Assembly: GCA_022925895.1 (NCBI GenBank)
Contig: JAKSYS010000440.1
Location: 1 to 52,470 of the forward strand
Origin: Fragilaria crotonensis
Taxonomy: Eukaryota; Bacillariophyta; Fragilariophyceae; Fragilariales; Fragilariaceae
DNA: 52,470 bases
Direction of reading: 5' to 3'
Part shown: positions 30,662 through 41,100 of the stretch, piece by piece
How the letters are laid out: the number at the start of each line of letters is the position of its first letter
Numbering within the stretch: position 1 is the stretch's first letter
Made by a program: the position numbers and the translations under genes
The notes under the pieces: model-generated
Told to the model about the DNA's origin: nothing
Database searches by the model: none
The model's input: only the letters and a program-made list of their open reading frames with translations

Positions 30662-31637
30662 CCGAGGAAGAAATGAATAGATGGTTGAAGTTTAAATGAG
30701 TAGTGCCTTCCATTCTTTCGTTGAGCTTGCCTCAATGCAAATGATCAATCGCAAACGCCTGTAGTGTGGGTTGACATCCAAGAATCAAATCTGGAGCTGC
30801 ATTCGAGAAAAGATAGCGAATTGTGCCGTTGATACGTGACAGTTGAGTCCATTTTTCGTGATATCAGGATATAGGATTCCCAGAACGCAGGAAACCCACC
30901 AGAACTGGTTTGTCATCGTACGCTTTGCGACGGAGTATGACATAGGTACACTACATACGAACATAACACATATGGAGCATGAACAGAATTGTGCTGCCAG
31001 TGCCGCCGGTACCAGTAGTACTTCCGGACTCCGGACTCCGGAATCCAGACAGGCACTACATACACCAGTATATGCCTGCTTTAGTGGTACTCGAGTACTA
31101 TGTACTGTAGTATTCGGATCACATCATTCCAGTACTGGAGGCTATGAGTACACTGCAGACTGCAGTCTACTGGTATCGTAGTCTGCGTCCGCGATGTCGT
31201 CTGGAAGGTTCATCTGCGGTCGAAAACAGAAATCTTGCTTTCTTTGCTCCGAAGCACAGTTGTCATTTACCGGTAATTTCGAGGATCTAACGATACTGTC
31301 CTATTGGTACTGCAATACAAGGACGGGAACGAGAAAATCCCATGCCGTTCAGTGGAAACGGAAATAGAAGTTGAATTGTGATAGATTCTCGATTCTACAT
31401 TTGCCTTGGTAACGATTAGTACACTCAAATCGCAATGAAGGCATTTCGAGAAATTCTTCCTGTTCACATTGTGCGGTCTTGAACACCATCGGTGCCATCG
31501 CAGGGTATCCTCGTGATTTTAGACCGGAGTGTAGAAAGGCGCACAGGTGGTTCATCGGGAGAGTGAGCTGTTGTGATAAACAGAACTGTTGACCACTGCA
31601 TCAATCGTCATACACGTGTGGATAAAGGTCCAACAAA
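30662..31637. promoter_or_regulatory. Divergent intergenic interval, GTAC-rich centre
   Basis: It separates the TBC-TLDc gene (-) and bL12m (+). 30940-31180 has many GTAC tetramers and short palindromes (ccggactccggactccgg; tactggaggctatgagtacactgcagactgcagtc). No gene recognised. Confidence 0.5.
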
Positions 31638-32459
31638 ATGACGTATCGACTATTGCTGCGCCGTCTTCCACAAATATCATCGACTTGTAGAGACAAAGCA
31701 CCATCTTTCGTTGTTCGATCGTCGCTGTTTGCTAGGAATAGTCTGGACATCCCCTTAACACAATTCCGAGCGTTCCGCATCACATGTGTACGTCTTGACG
31801 AGGCTGATTCAAAGGCGGAGCCATCGGATAAAGGCTCGAAAGACGTCGAGGCAACTTCCGCACAAGTTGATAATCCGGTAACAGAGGAAGAAGAGCCTGA
31901 CTTTGTCATCCCCAAGTATGCCGACCGACCCGAGGATTGTCCAGTGTGGCAAAACCCACTTCATCACAACAATCCAGAATATGAGAAGGTTTATCCAGAG
32001 GATTTTCCCGACGGTGAGATGCCGATTCTTCCCCTCCCACCCCTTGAAGGAACGGTTCCTCCACATATTGAAGAGTTGGCGAATGATATCTTGCATCTCA
32101 GCGTGTTGGAAATGCATGAACTTGTCAAGATGGTACAAGGACACTTTGGATGGACGGATGAGGAAATTGACGGGGGTATGCCGGTGGGTGGAGGGGGAGG
32201 TGGTGGTGCTGCTGCTGAAGCTGAAGTTCCTGTTGTAGAAGAAAAGACCATCTTCGATCTAAAGCTGACAGCGTATGACGACAAGGCCAAGATCAAGGTG
32301 ATTAAGGAGATTAGAGCGATTGCTGGATTAGGATTGAAGGAGGCCAAGGAGCTGGTGGAAGGAGCACCAAAGGTAGTTAAAAAGGGAATCAAGAGGGAGG
32401 AGGCCGAGGAGCTGAAGGCGAAATTGGAAGAAATCGGAGCTACGATTGAAATTGTATAA
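31638..32459 (+). CDS. Mitochondrial ribosomal protein bL12m, with a long N-terminal extension
   Basis: 273 aa. Residues 1-~50 form a basic, Asp/Glu-poor presequence (MTYRLLLRRLPQISS...) for mitochondria. Residues ~142-172 are the L7/L12 N-terminal dimerisation helices (HIEELANDILHLSVLEMHEL). Residues ~180-201 are a Gly/Ala hinge. Residues 204-273 are the C-terminal factor-binding domain (FDLKLTAYDDKAKIKVIKEI, then GLGLKEAKELVEGAPK, then ATIEIV), nearly bacterial in sequence. It is the stalk protein that recruits translation GTPases to the mitoribosome. An extra acidic/Pro segment of ~90 residues (~52-141, containing EDCPVWQNPLHHNNPEYEKV) lies between presequence and dimerisation domain and is not part of bacterial L12. 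It might dock the stalk or be lineage-specific. Confidence 0.95.
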   Translation: MTYRLLLRRLPQISSTCRDKAPSFVVRSSLFARNSLDIPLTQFRAFRITCVRLDEADSKAEPSDKGSKDVEATSAQVDNPVTEEEEPDFVIPKYADRPEDCPVWQNPLHHNNPEYEKVYPEDFPDGEMPILPLPPLEGTVPPHIEELANDILHLSVLEMHELVKMVQGHFGWTDEEIDGGMPVGGGGGGGAAAEAEVPVVEEKTIFDLKLTAYDDKAKIKVIKEIRAIAGLGLKEAKELVEGAPKVVKKGIKREEAEELKAKLEEIGATIEIV

Positions 32460-33048
32460 ATTTCCTTCTCTACTCTTCACATTAATGCATATCTATATGC
32501 TACTAGACCAAATTGCAATTGAACGGACACCTCAGTCTAAGAAATTCGTCGTACGGCTCGAAATCACAAGGAATTTGTCGTTGCCTTCCTCATGCATTCG
32601 CCTCTCGACGACCTGGGCTCATGGATTTTGCTGCATAACCTAGTCCAAACCTTTCTGTACCGAGGAACACCAGGTGCATAGCAGTAAATATCGACCGATT
32701 CGGGGACAGAATCAATTTTGTTTCCCAGTAAGTCACAAGTGCTTGATTCCGACCTTTGTTGAAGGCGTTGAGGGGGGCACTGTAGGTCTATCAGTCTGGC
32801 ATCCGACATCAGAGAATTGACACCGCGACCTCGTTTGCTTCCGACTAGTGAAATACGATATGAAGATGGTGGCACTAGTTATGGGAAACGATCGCGCCAC
32901 CGATGAACATATATAGTCTTGTTGTGTACAAAATAACAACGGTAAGTCGTCGCTAACACAGAGCGTGGATTTTCGCTACCTGCTGTAGGCGTTTAGAAGT
33001 TAGGCTACGTTAACGTATAGTTGTCAGCGTGTAGTATCAATAGCTTCC
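32460..33048. other. Convergent intergenic interval
   Basis: 3' flanks of bL12m (+) and the FKBP gene (-). Short unrecognised frames only. Confidence 0.5.
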
Positions 33049-33684
33049 TTAGTCTCCGATGAGATCTATGAGTTCCGGCTCCCTTCCTGGAAGACCTACC
33101 ATCTCGACTTCGAAAACTATAGTAGCGTCGGGTTGAATTCTTGGCTTGCCGGCAGAAGAAGGTCGACCTTTCTTTCCGAATGCCAGGTCTCCTGGAATGG
33201 TCAATTTCCATCGATCACCAAGTCTCATGAGAGGAAGGACTTCCTCAACTCCCTGTAAAGCGAACAAGTGATAGCAGTTTGTCGGTGAGCGCGATTGTTG
33301 CGGAGGTCAAAAACGTCTGTTGCTCGCACGTACCTTGATCATTCCGCCGCTGCCGACACGAGTGTATAGGGGCTCAGGGGTATCGAAAATGTCATCGATC
33401 TTGATGTCCCCGTTGTAGGCTCTGAATCGAATGGCAGCCAACTCCCCGATGGCTGGCGCTGGACCGTCACCTTTCTTGATGACAGTGTAGGAGACACCAC
33501 TAGGGAGGGTGTCGTCAGCCCAAGCGACTGGTGCAAACAAGGCCGATGCGAACATCAACCCTCCCGCTTGAAGAAAGTCCTTGCGTCCGACGGCTTCTAG
33601 CGACGTTATGCATCGTTGATTCGAAGGCAAAGGGTTGAACGCCTGAATAGAAACTGCGAGGAGCGTAAGGACAACGATGCGCAT
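33049..33684 (-). CDS. FKBP-type peptidyl-prolyl isomerase, plastid (thylakoid lumen) targeted
   Basis: Two exons, 33684-33334 and 33252-33049, with an 81-nt intron (GTACGT...TTTACAG) between Lys and Gly codons; 184 aa. The N-terminus is layered: an ER signal (MRIVVLTLLAVSIQA) followed by Phe-Asn-Pro, the Phe that secondary plastids require just after cleavage; then a short Ser/Arg transit part; then a second hydrophobic signal (RKDFLQAGGLMFASALFAPV) ending AWA before DD, typical of lumen import. The mature part has the FKBP pattern: GVSYTVIKKGDGPAP, IRFRAYNG, the spliced GGMIKGVEEVLPLMRLGDRW, KLTIPGDLAFGKKG, and the end IVFEVEMVGL. Lumenal FKBPs assist assembly of photosynthetic complexes. 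Several active-site aromatics of canonical FKBP12 are not evident, so isomerase activity is uncertain. Confidence 0.9.
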
Positions 33685-34254
33685 GGTTAACGTATTTTTG
33701 TGTCAACACGTTGAGGTAATGCACAGTCTGATCCCCACCAGCTGACACGAATCTGAATCATTTTATTCGAGTGATTCACTTTGATAACACGTACGAATCG
33801 GACAAGTCCAAACGTTGTTAGGGTGACACAGTCTTGACTACGTGTCGAATCATATACTCCAGTACAGTAATCCAGCACTGGAGTACGAGTACAGTATGCT
33901 CGGCGGTCGGAGTACTCCTGTAGAATTTGTCGCTACGAGGGTATCGTATCAAATGCAGCGTACCAGTGCTAACGCGCTACAGTACCAGAAGGTGTCGGTA
34001 GCTGAACAATTCGGAGGTGCGGTGGGAAGTTGAATATCAACAATAATGACCTCCGCCATCCGCCATCTGCATACGGCGTTTCATTTAGACTCGGAGTACA
34101 GTACCTCGGATAGTTTAACCTTCAACCAACTTGACGGTATTATATGAATAACTTTTGAAAGAGATCGATCCTTCTGTCTCGATTATGAGAAAAGATTGTC
34201 ATGCGGAACTCACACATTATATCCTGATTTCGATTATCTCACCACCCACCGGGT
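33685..34254. other. Intergenic interval, GTAC-rich part
   Basis: Upstream of the FKBP gene and downstream of the aldo-keto reductase gene (both minus). 33855-33930 and 34090-34110 are GTAC-rich. No gene recognised. Confidence 0.5.
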
Positions 34255-35235
34255 TTACGAGGTTCTGGCACTTTGCTTCATGGCATCAATCTTTATCAAG
34301 TCATCTTCGTCAAGAAAAGGTTGGCCTCGTATAAGACTGGCCAACTCGGCAATGTGTTGTTTCTTGCTTGACCGTGGAATGACACTCATATTCCGCTGTA
34401 GAGCCCAACTTAAAACCACCTCGGCGACAGATCGTCCATGCTTCGCGCTCAACTCCTGGATGGTGCTCGATCCAAGCACGGGATTCGTCGACCCACCGTG
34501 CTGGGTTCCCAATGTTGAATAGGAGACAAAGTGAATCCCATGTTCTTCGCAAACACGGCGCAGGTCTAGGTTGGGTGAGATGGGATCGGCAAATGCCTGA
34601 ACGACATCCGGTCTCCGAGGAGGTGGATAGGAATCATGGTCACGCTCATCCACAAATCGAATAATGTCCAGCAATTCATTCGGCCAAACGTTCGAAAGTC
34701 CAATGCGTCGAGCATTGCCATCGATCCCTACAACTGCTTCCATGGCCATCCAAGCATCGCGGAGCCCCAACGTCTCAGGGGCATCCTTACAACGCGGGTG
34801 CCAACCGTCCCAACATCGAGGGGCATGAATATAGTAAATATCTAACGGAAAGGGCTTGGAAGTGACCACCTCGCCAGTCTCATCAAAAATAACGTCATCT
34901 TCACAAAATCCAACCAACTCGCGCCTCGAGCTTGCCGCGTTTTGGCGGATATCTGACGCACTCGTGAGAGACCAAGGAGGGATCTTGGTGGAAATGCGCA
35001 AGTTTTCCGATTTGCAAGTGCGATGGCAATCCTCATCAACACAGTTTTCGTTCAAACTCATGAAGAAATGTTGAAGTGCCGTGCCAGTAGCCTTTTGATC
35101 ATACCACCAATCAGCCTCGGCTGTATCAAAACGACGAAACCCAGCCTCTAAGGCCATAAGGACGACGCTGTGGCAGTTGCTGCCCAATGCAGCTGTTCCA
35201 AACCCAACAGTGACGTTTGCCGAGATGTGAGACAT
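34255..35235 (-). CDS. Aldo/keto reductase family protein
   Basis: 326 aa, single exon. TIM-barrel NADPH-dependent oxidoreductase. Seen: the N-terminal strand VGFGTAALG; FRRFDTAEADWWY, giving catalytic Asp37 and Tyr45; ISTKIPPW with Lys84; DIYYIHAPR with His137; RRIGLSNVWPNEL, the usual GVSNF-like block; and the nucleotide-binding end (SYSTLGTQHGG; VVLSWALQRNMSVIPRSSKK). The D-Y-K-H tetrad is complete, but the Asp-Tyr spacing is eight rather than five, and there are insertions at 54-78 and 108-130, so it lies outside the common AKR subgroups. Substrate unknown. Confidence 0.9.
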   Translation of the reverse strand: MSHISANVTVGFGTAALGSNCHSVVLMALEAGFRRFDTAEADWWYDQKATGTALQHFFMSLNENCVDEDCHRTCKSENLRISTKIPPWSLTSASDIRQNAASSRRELVGFCEDDVIFDETGEVVTSKPFPLDIYYIHAPRCWDGWHPRCKDAPETLGLRDAWMAMEAVVGIDGNARRIGLSNVWPNELLDIIRFVDERDHDSYPPPRRPDVVQAFADPISPNLDLRRVCEEHGIHFVSYSTLGTQHGGSTNPVLGSSTIQELSAKHGRSVAEVVLSWALQRNMSVIPRSSKKQHIAELASLIRGQPFLDEDDLIKIDAMKQSARTS

Positions 35236-36671
35236 GCTTCTGGAATTAAAAAGACAGTCGACCGGTAGTAGTGGATAAAGCAGACTCTAACGAGCTTCAC
35301 TCCTATCCTCGTCACAAAAGTGAACAGTGTGATGAAGTGATCGTCGAAGTTGTATTGTAGTCACCCAGAAATCTTATCTTTTCATTCGATGATCAATAGC
35401 GCTGTACAGTACGGAGAAAATGGGTTACTGTAGTACAAGTACTCGAGTATTGTGGAGTACGGAACGAAAACGCATCACAATCCCGAAAGGAGTGCCGTTG
35501 GCGCAAGGCGCACACATGCACAACCTGGAGGTCCCGGAATATTTGCTTTCGGACTAGTTTTTCTTTCATGTTTAAGGACTTTTTTCAAAACCGTTTCTTT
35601 TTTTCTGCGTGCCATGACGTGATAACCTTGGACATCAACCGAAATTGAAAACGTGATGAGCAAAACAAGTCCATCGATTCATATGCAAGTTCTATATACA
35701 TATTCATAGAAACCCCGGAAGAAAAAGCAAGTAAAAGGAAGAAAGGAAAAAATCTGGAAGAAAAAAGAAGAGAAAGGAAGAAAGAAAAAATTCCGTGAAG
35801 AAAAAAGGAGAAAAAGGAAGAAAAGAGAAGCTCTACTCGCTCATTTGGAAAAGTGTGTGGCATGGTCAAAATAGGCTTTTAAAGCAGTGTATACCTCGCA
35901 GCTCAAAGTTGAATTTTATGTACGACACGTATTACATGTTCGAGTTCGTATCAACGAAATTAAAATTCTACGACTTGCAACGTAGTAAGCGAAAGGAAGC
36001 AAAAGGGAGAAAATAGGAGAAGCTGTTTAGAAAAAAGGAGAAAAAGGGAGAAACTAGAAGAAAATTGAAGAAGCTTCAATTTGCTTAAGTAGAAGAAAGA
36101 AATTAGGAGAAAGAAATCTGCGGACTTTCTTCTTCTATAATAAAATCCGTCAAATCAGAAAATGATAATTGTCCATTGTACTTGAGTACCTACGAATACC
36201 AACAGGCTCCAACCAAATCGATCAGTCTATTTTGTCCGTTTCGCGTGGCAATCTGATACACAAAAAGTCCTGTAGAAGAAATACTAGGATAAAAGCAGAA
36301 ATTCCGGAACCTCCTGCAACTGCATCCAGCATTTCTACACCACGGGTATGTATCATACCAGTATTGTAGCAGCAAGCCGGAACGCAATGATGCCATCTTT
36401 CTTCAATGTCCGCGTAGCCGCGTGGTATAGTACCAGGTACTGTACTCGACTTATAGTACTGTCGCATCTTGCCTTGGCGCGTGTTTGACCTTCGACCGCG
36501 CGTTCTTGTCACAGGCCAATTTTCAATGTTCTCGGTGTCACACGCTTGGTTTTGTTGCATGTAAAAAAGGGAGATGTCTCGTGATGATTGATTTGTATAG
36601 CGAGTGTTATGCGTTATTCTTGGTGTCGCACATTCGATTGATCCTAAAGCAACAAAAAGTACGATTGGACT
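35236..36671. other. Divergent interval with long purine tracts
   Basis: It separates the aldo-keto reductase (-) and the permease (+). 35400-35470 and 36170-36460 contain GTAC motifs. 35710-36110 is dominated by aagaaaaaaggag-type sequence. No gene recognised; short basic frames there are artefacts of the purine run. Confidence 0.6.
35710..36110. repeat. GA-rich polypurine low-complexity tracts
   Basis: Two purine blocks on the plus strand, ~35712-35832 and ~35988-36080, built from imperfect gaagaaaaaggag units and separated by ~155 bases of mixed sequence. Such polypurine tracts can form triplex (H-) DNA or destabilise nucleosomes. Confidence 0.8.
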
Positions 36672-37993
36672 ATGATGCGAGAAACAGCGAAGGAACACAC
36701 ATCACTGCTACCTCATCGCGATGCAGTCGCTGACGAGATTGAACGCGGAGGGAGTGCAACGTTTTCTGCCACAGTCATCAATCTGATGAAAACTTGCATG
36801 GGGACAGGGACACTAGCGCTACCGTTTGCTTGCCAACAAGGAGGGCTGGTTCTCCACTCCGTCGGTCTTTTAGGCATTGCTGGATGGAATTTATACTCAG
36901 TCCATCGGTTGTGTCAAGCCTTGGAATACTTGAAAGCTGATTCAAACCATCCAACAATTCCTCCTCATGGGATATCAACATTCGGCAAAGTTGCCTGGTT
37001 CGCATTTGGGCAACACGGAGTGCACGGCCTGGATGTCTTGTTGGTGATTCTATTTTTTGGTATCATTGTCGCGTACGAAGGTAAGTTCGCGCACTTTTCA
37101 ATCATCTCTAAAACTCGCCGTGGGCTAACAAATTCCGTAGATGCTGTGCTCGGCTTCCTTGAGGATACTCCTGTGACAACCGGGTCAAAGCTGCTCAATG
37201 CGTTGGTAATTTCCCTCATCGTGGGAACTTTGTCGTTAGTTCCTGACATGGGTTACTTGGCAAAGGCGTCAGCATCGGGGCTGGTTGTTTTGGGCTTTAC
37301 ATTTGCAACAATCGCTTTCTATGCAACCCTTCAGTTGTTCATCAGCAAATTAATTTATGGCCCCAAGATGGCATGGCTGGTGCTAGCAACTGGTTTGGTT
37401 GTGTTGTATTTGGATTTGGGGTTGTGCCGTTGACGTACAACTACTATGAATCTATGGCGCGTCCTCAGCACTTGACCAGAGCCGCGGCTGTAGCCTTACT
37501 GGGAGTTGCCATATGCTACATGATAGTCGGGTGGGGTCTATTGTCACTGTACTATCCTGTCCAGGGAGATATTTTGCAGCAACTACCCATCAATGGCATC
37601 GCACCACTTTTTGTGCGGCTTGCGATGGTCGTGGTGGTTGTTCTCACATCGCCACTGATTGTCCTGCCGTGCAGTTTAATTATCGAGGAAAAGTTACTTT
37701 CGGCAGCAACCAAGCCCATGCAAGCCACAATCCGGTACGTCATTTGCGTTCTGTGTGCCACCATCAGTGTGGGCATACCGGGTTTCGTCTATGTGCTGAG
37801 CTTTGTCGGTTGTTGTTCTGTGGCACTGGTAGGATTTATCATCCCACCGTTGCTACATATTGCTCTCGTGCTAAAGCATGAGCCATCTGTACCGATCGCC
37901 GGGCTCGTATTGGATTTCATTATGTTGACATGGGGACTATCCGCAACAATTATCAGCTCGGCCAATACGTTTAGGAGGCTGCGCGGTAACTGA
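36672..37993 (+). CDS. Amino-acid permease (Aa_trans, SLC36/38 type), one 60-nt intron and one frame break
   Basis: Starts at 36672 (ATGATG). The first helix block SATVINLMKTCMGTGTLALP is the classic Aa_trans opening (G-x-G-x-LALPFA). An intron at 37081-37140 (GTAAGT...CCGTAG) is exactly 60 nt with no in-frame stop, so it is readable if retained; spliced, the protein runs IIVAYE-DAVLGFLEDTP. Frame 1 ends at 37433, but the family motif FGFGVVPLTYNYYESM lies in another frame, open from about 37373 to 37993. The switch is near 37360-37380. Either one C is missing from the CCCC at 37361-37364, or the tandem atggcatggc (37368-37377) is a 5-bp duplication. Joined, it is ~420 aa with about ten helices, fitting a vacuolar or plasma-membrane amino-acid transporter. 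If the break is real, the gene is dead. Confidence 0.85.
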
Positions 37994-38101
37994 AGTGGAC
38001 AAGTCTAACATCAATATAAGTCGATAACTTGCGAAAACAAAATGGGTACACTAAGCCTAGTTGGCGTGGCCTATTGTAATTCAATTCATGGTCAGCAATA
38101 A

Positions 38102-41100
38102 CTAGCCTTGATGAGATGTAACACTCATACGGAAAGCTCGGTTCATTTCTTGACGTCGACGATCGTCCATAGCTTGTTGCTGCTTCGCCAGTTGCCGAAT
38201 CCTCTCTCGGATTGCCATACACTGCGGAATTGGGCATACCGTATCTTTACATTTTTGTGCGTGAATGCGAAGAAGCGTCCAGATACGCTTGCAAATCTTA
38301 CATCCGCCAGATGCCTTCAATTTACATGTTTTGCCGTGCTGGAGGTATGACTTCATTTTAGGGCAATTCGATGACGTACAAGACGTGGACTTGCATCGCG
38401 AAGCATGCTCAATGAGTTGGATGTGAAGGTTTAAATTGCGCTGCCGCTCTCGGCGCTCCTCCTCGGTGAGTCCATTAGTACCGCTTCCTTGATTTTCTTT
38501 TTCACTTTCCACCGCAATAGGAGTTAATCTGTGGTTACAAGCGCCTCTGCTGGCCTTAGGGTTTCGATAGCACTCCTCACACAAATCATATCCAGGACAA
38601 GTATCACAGTGATACCTCGTACCCGTAAGAATTTCCCGACTACAGGACGCACACTGTTGCACAAACTTCGGAGCATCTCTATTGTGCAGGTGCCACAGAA
38701 CCATCATCGAAGTATGCTTCGCCCTTCGAAGCTCGTCGAATTGATAGTGATTACCTCGACAAAGGTTGAGGAAGGCCTGTCGGTTATTCAAAAACTCGCA
38801 ATCCATGTCCTCGTCGTCATCATCAATGACCTTGATAGGATTGCCATTTTCGTCTTTCGGATCACTCATGTCAATTAAGCAGTTGCGGCGTTCGGCTTCT
38901 GCTGATCCGTTTGCCTCGGCTTCCCTCCGATATTGAGCAATGTCGTCTGGGACGACCAAAGTTTCAGGCTTGGCACCAGACCAATTCAAAAAAGCCACGA
39001 TGAAACTTTCTTTCATCGGATGGATCGTCTCTCCTAACTTGACCATGACTTCGTCGCGACCTCCTTCCTTAAATCCTTTCGGCGGGCCGTCATCATCCTC
39101 ACCATAAGGAGAGTCGTCGTCGGATCTTCCGCCTCGTCCCTTGGACTTGCTGGACTTCTTCTTGCCCTTTTTCCCACCACCACCGCCCTTTTTCCCACTC
39201 CCTTCTTCGAGATCCTTGATAATATTCTCCGCCTCGCCAGGAAAGTAGTCACCCTCGAGGTATGGCATACAAGTGGCGTCTAGCGTCTCGTCCTCGATGT
39301 ACAAATCATACATGTTAGTGACTTTGCCGCAGATATTTCGCTTCTGGCATTCCACGAGCATATCAAGATACCATTGTCGAAGCCGGGCATCGCGAGGGGT
39401 TTTCTGGTCTTCAGGTTTCGCATAGAAAATGTAATCGTCTCCCTTCAAAGGAGGACACGCCCAAATATGTGCAGTTGCGAAACCTTTCATCCTTGCATAG
39501 TCAAGGTAGCAAATGAGAAGCTCATGGTAAACAAAGGTTCGCAATCGCCGAGGTCTCATGAAATGCACACTGTCGAGATACGAGATGTACACACATCGTT
39601 GATTCGGTGGTGGATTATCCGGGCCGTGTTCGTAGACGTAGAGAGCGAAGAGAATGACATCAACACCATCAATTTTTTGGAAGGCAACAATGCACTTGCA
39701 TCGGAAAGGAAACTCTTCGGGGTAATTCTTGTGAGCATACCGCTTTTTCATAAGCTCGCGTACTTCAAGCTTTCTATCTGTAGCAGTAACTTGTCGAATA
39801 GTGACCGGCCCGCATTCAAGCTTTTTCAAGGCGTCCTCTAAGGTGATCTTCTCAGTCTCGACCTTCTCCTTCGCCAGTCTTGCCTTCCTTTCAGCAACCT
39901 TGCGATGAACGTGATTTTCAAGCCGATCTGAGAGTTTCGTTCTTGGCAGTTCTGCCGCAGAGGGTGGTCTAGGTGACGGCGGCAACCCTGCTTTCCTCTT
40001 CTTTAGTAGGCATTTGGGGCAGTAGTATTTACTGTGATGCTCTTTGTTTTGACGAGTGTTGAACAATCCGCAAATCTGATGGATCCAACTCTCGCACTCG
40101 TCACACTGAACCCAGCTCTCTTCGTGAACCTCGTCGTTCTTCTTCTTCTTAAGATCACTCTTCATAATGGTAATGTCCACCAGCTCGATCGGCGTACTTC
40201 CGTCTAATTCATTGTAACATTGATTGCACCAAAAATATTGACTGTTTCCACCTACATAAAAGTGGCTGTTTCGACGAATTCGCGTGCTCTGACAATTCAT
40301 ACCATTGCAAAAGAAAACGGGGGGCTCGAAGAGTAACTTTTCGCAACCACACAACGTGCAAGCGCGGTCGTTTTTCCTTGCTTCTCGGTCCTCAGCTTCA
40401 AGCTGTGTAAGAAGCTTTTTGTGGTCGGCAACAAATTTTGCCTTCAACTCCTTGGCCATGCCATAAACAACAGAACCCTCCTCGTTGTAGGTGATTGCAT
40501 TATCGAAAGTAAGGTTGACTTCAGCAGCGAAATCCTCGATGAAATGATACATGCCATTGTCGAGTTTCTTGCTAACAGTTCCAAGGTCCATTGGTTTCTT
40601 GATAACATCGAAATAATCTGGAAGTCCAAGTTCCACGGGATCTACAGGCGTGTTGAACACCCATCCGTGCGTGTGCGATTGAAGGCCCTTCAGAAGTTCG
40701 CCACATTTCGCTTTCAACTTCGCCGCGGGTAGTTGGACTGCACGGTGAAGCGATGCCAAATGGAGCTCGATTTCTTCGATGGAGAAGTTATTAAGAAGCG
40801 AATGGTCGTCAACCTTGGAGCTCTTAGAGGACTTTCCAGAGGGTTCTGGAGTTTCCAACGATGACTTCACTTCAACCACAGGCATCACTGGAGCAGCTGG
40901 CCTCAACGGTGGTGCGGGAATCGTCTGCCCGGCCAAATTTAGTGGCGCACTCGGTATGAGGAGTGGCTGGTCGGAGGGCGTAGGGCCCGAGTGATCAAGT
41001 TTAGCACGCTTTTGGCGCGGCTCACTTGAGAGCGACGTACTCAGAGGAGGTGCCATACTTTGTAGAGCCTCCGATGGAAGGTTTGAGCCAATTTCCATCG

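Noticed and set aside
31991..32392. 133-aa antisense frame with a Pro/Ala run
   Set aside because: Mirror of the bL12m Gly hinge and C-terminal domain on the plus strand.
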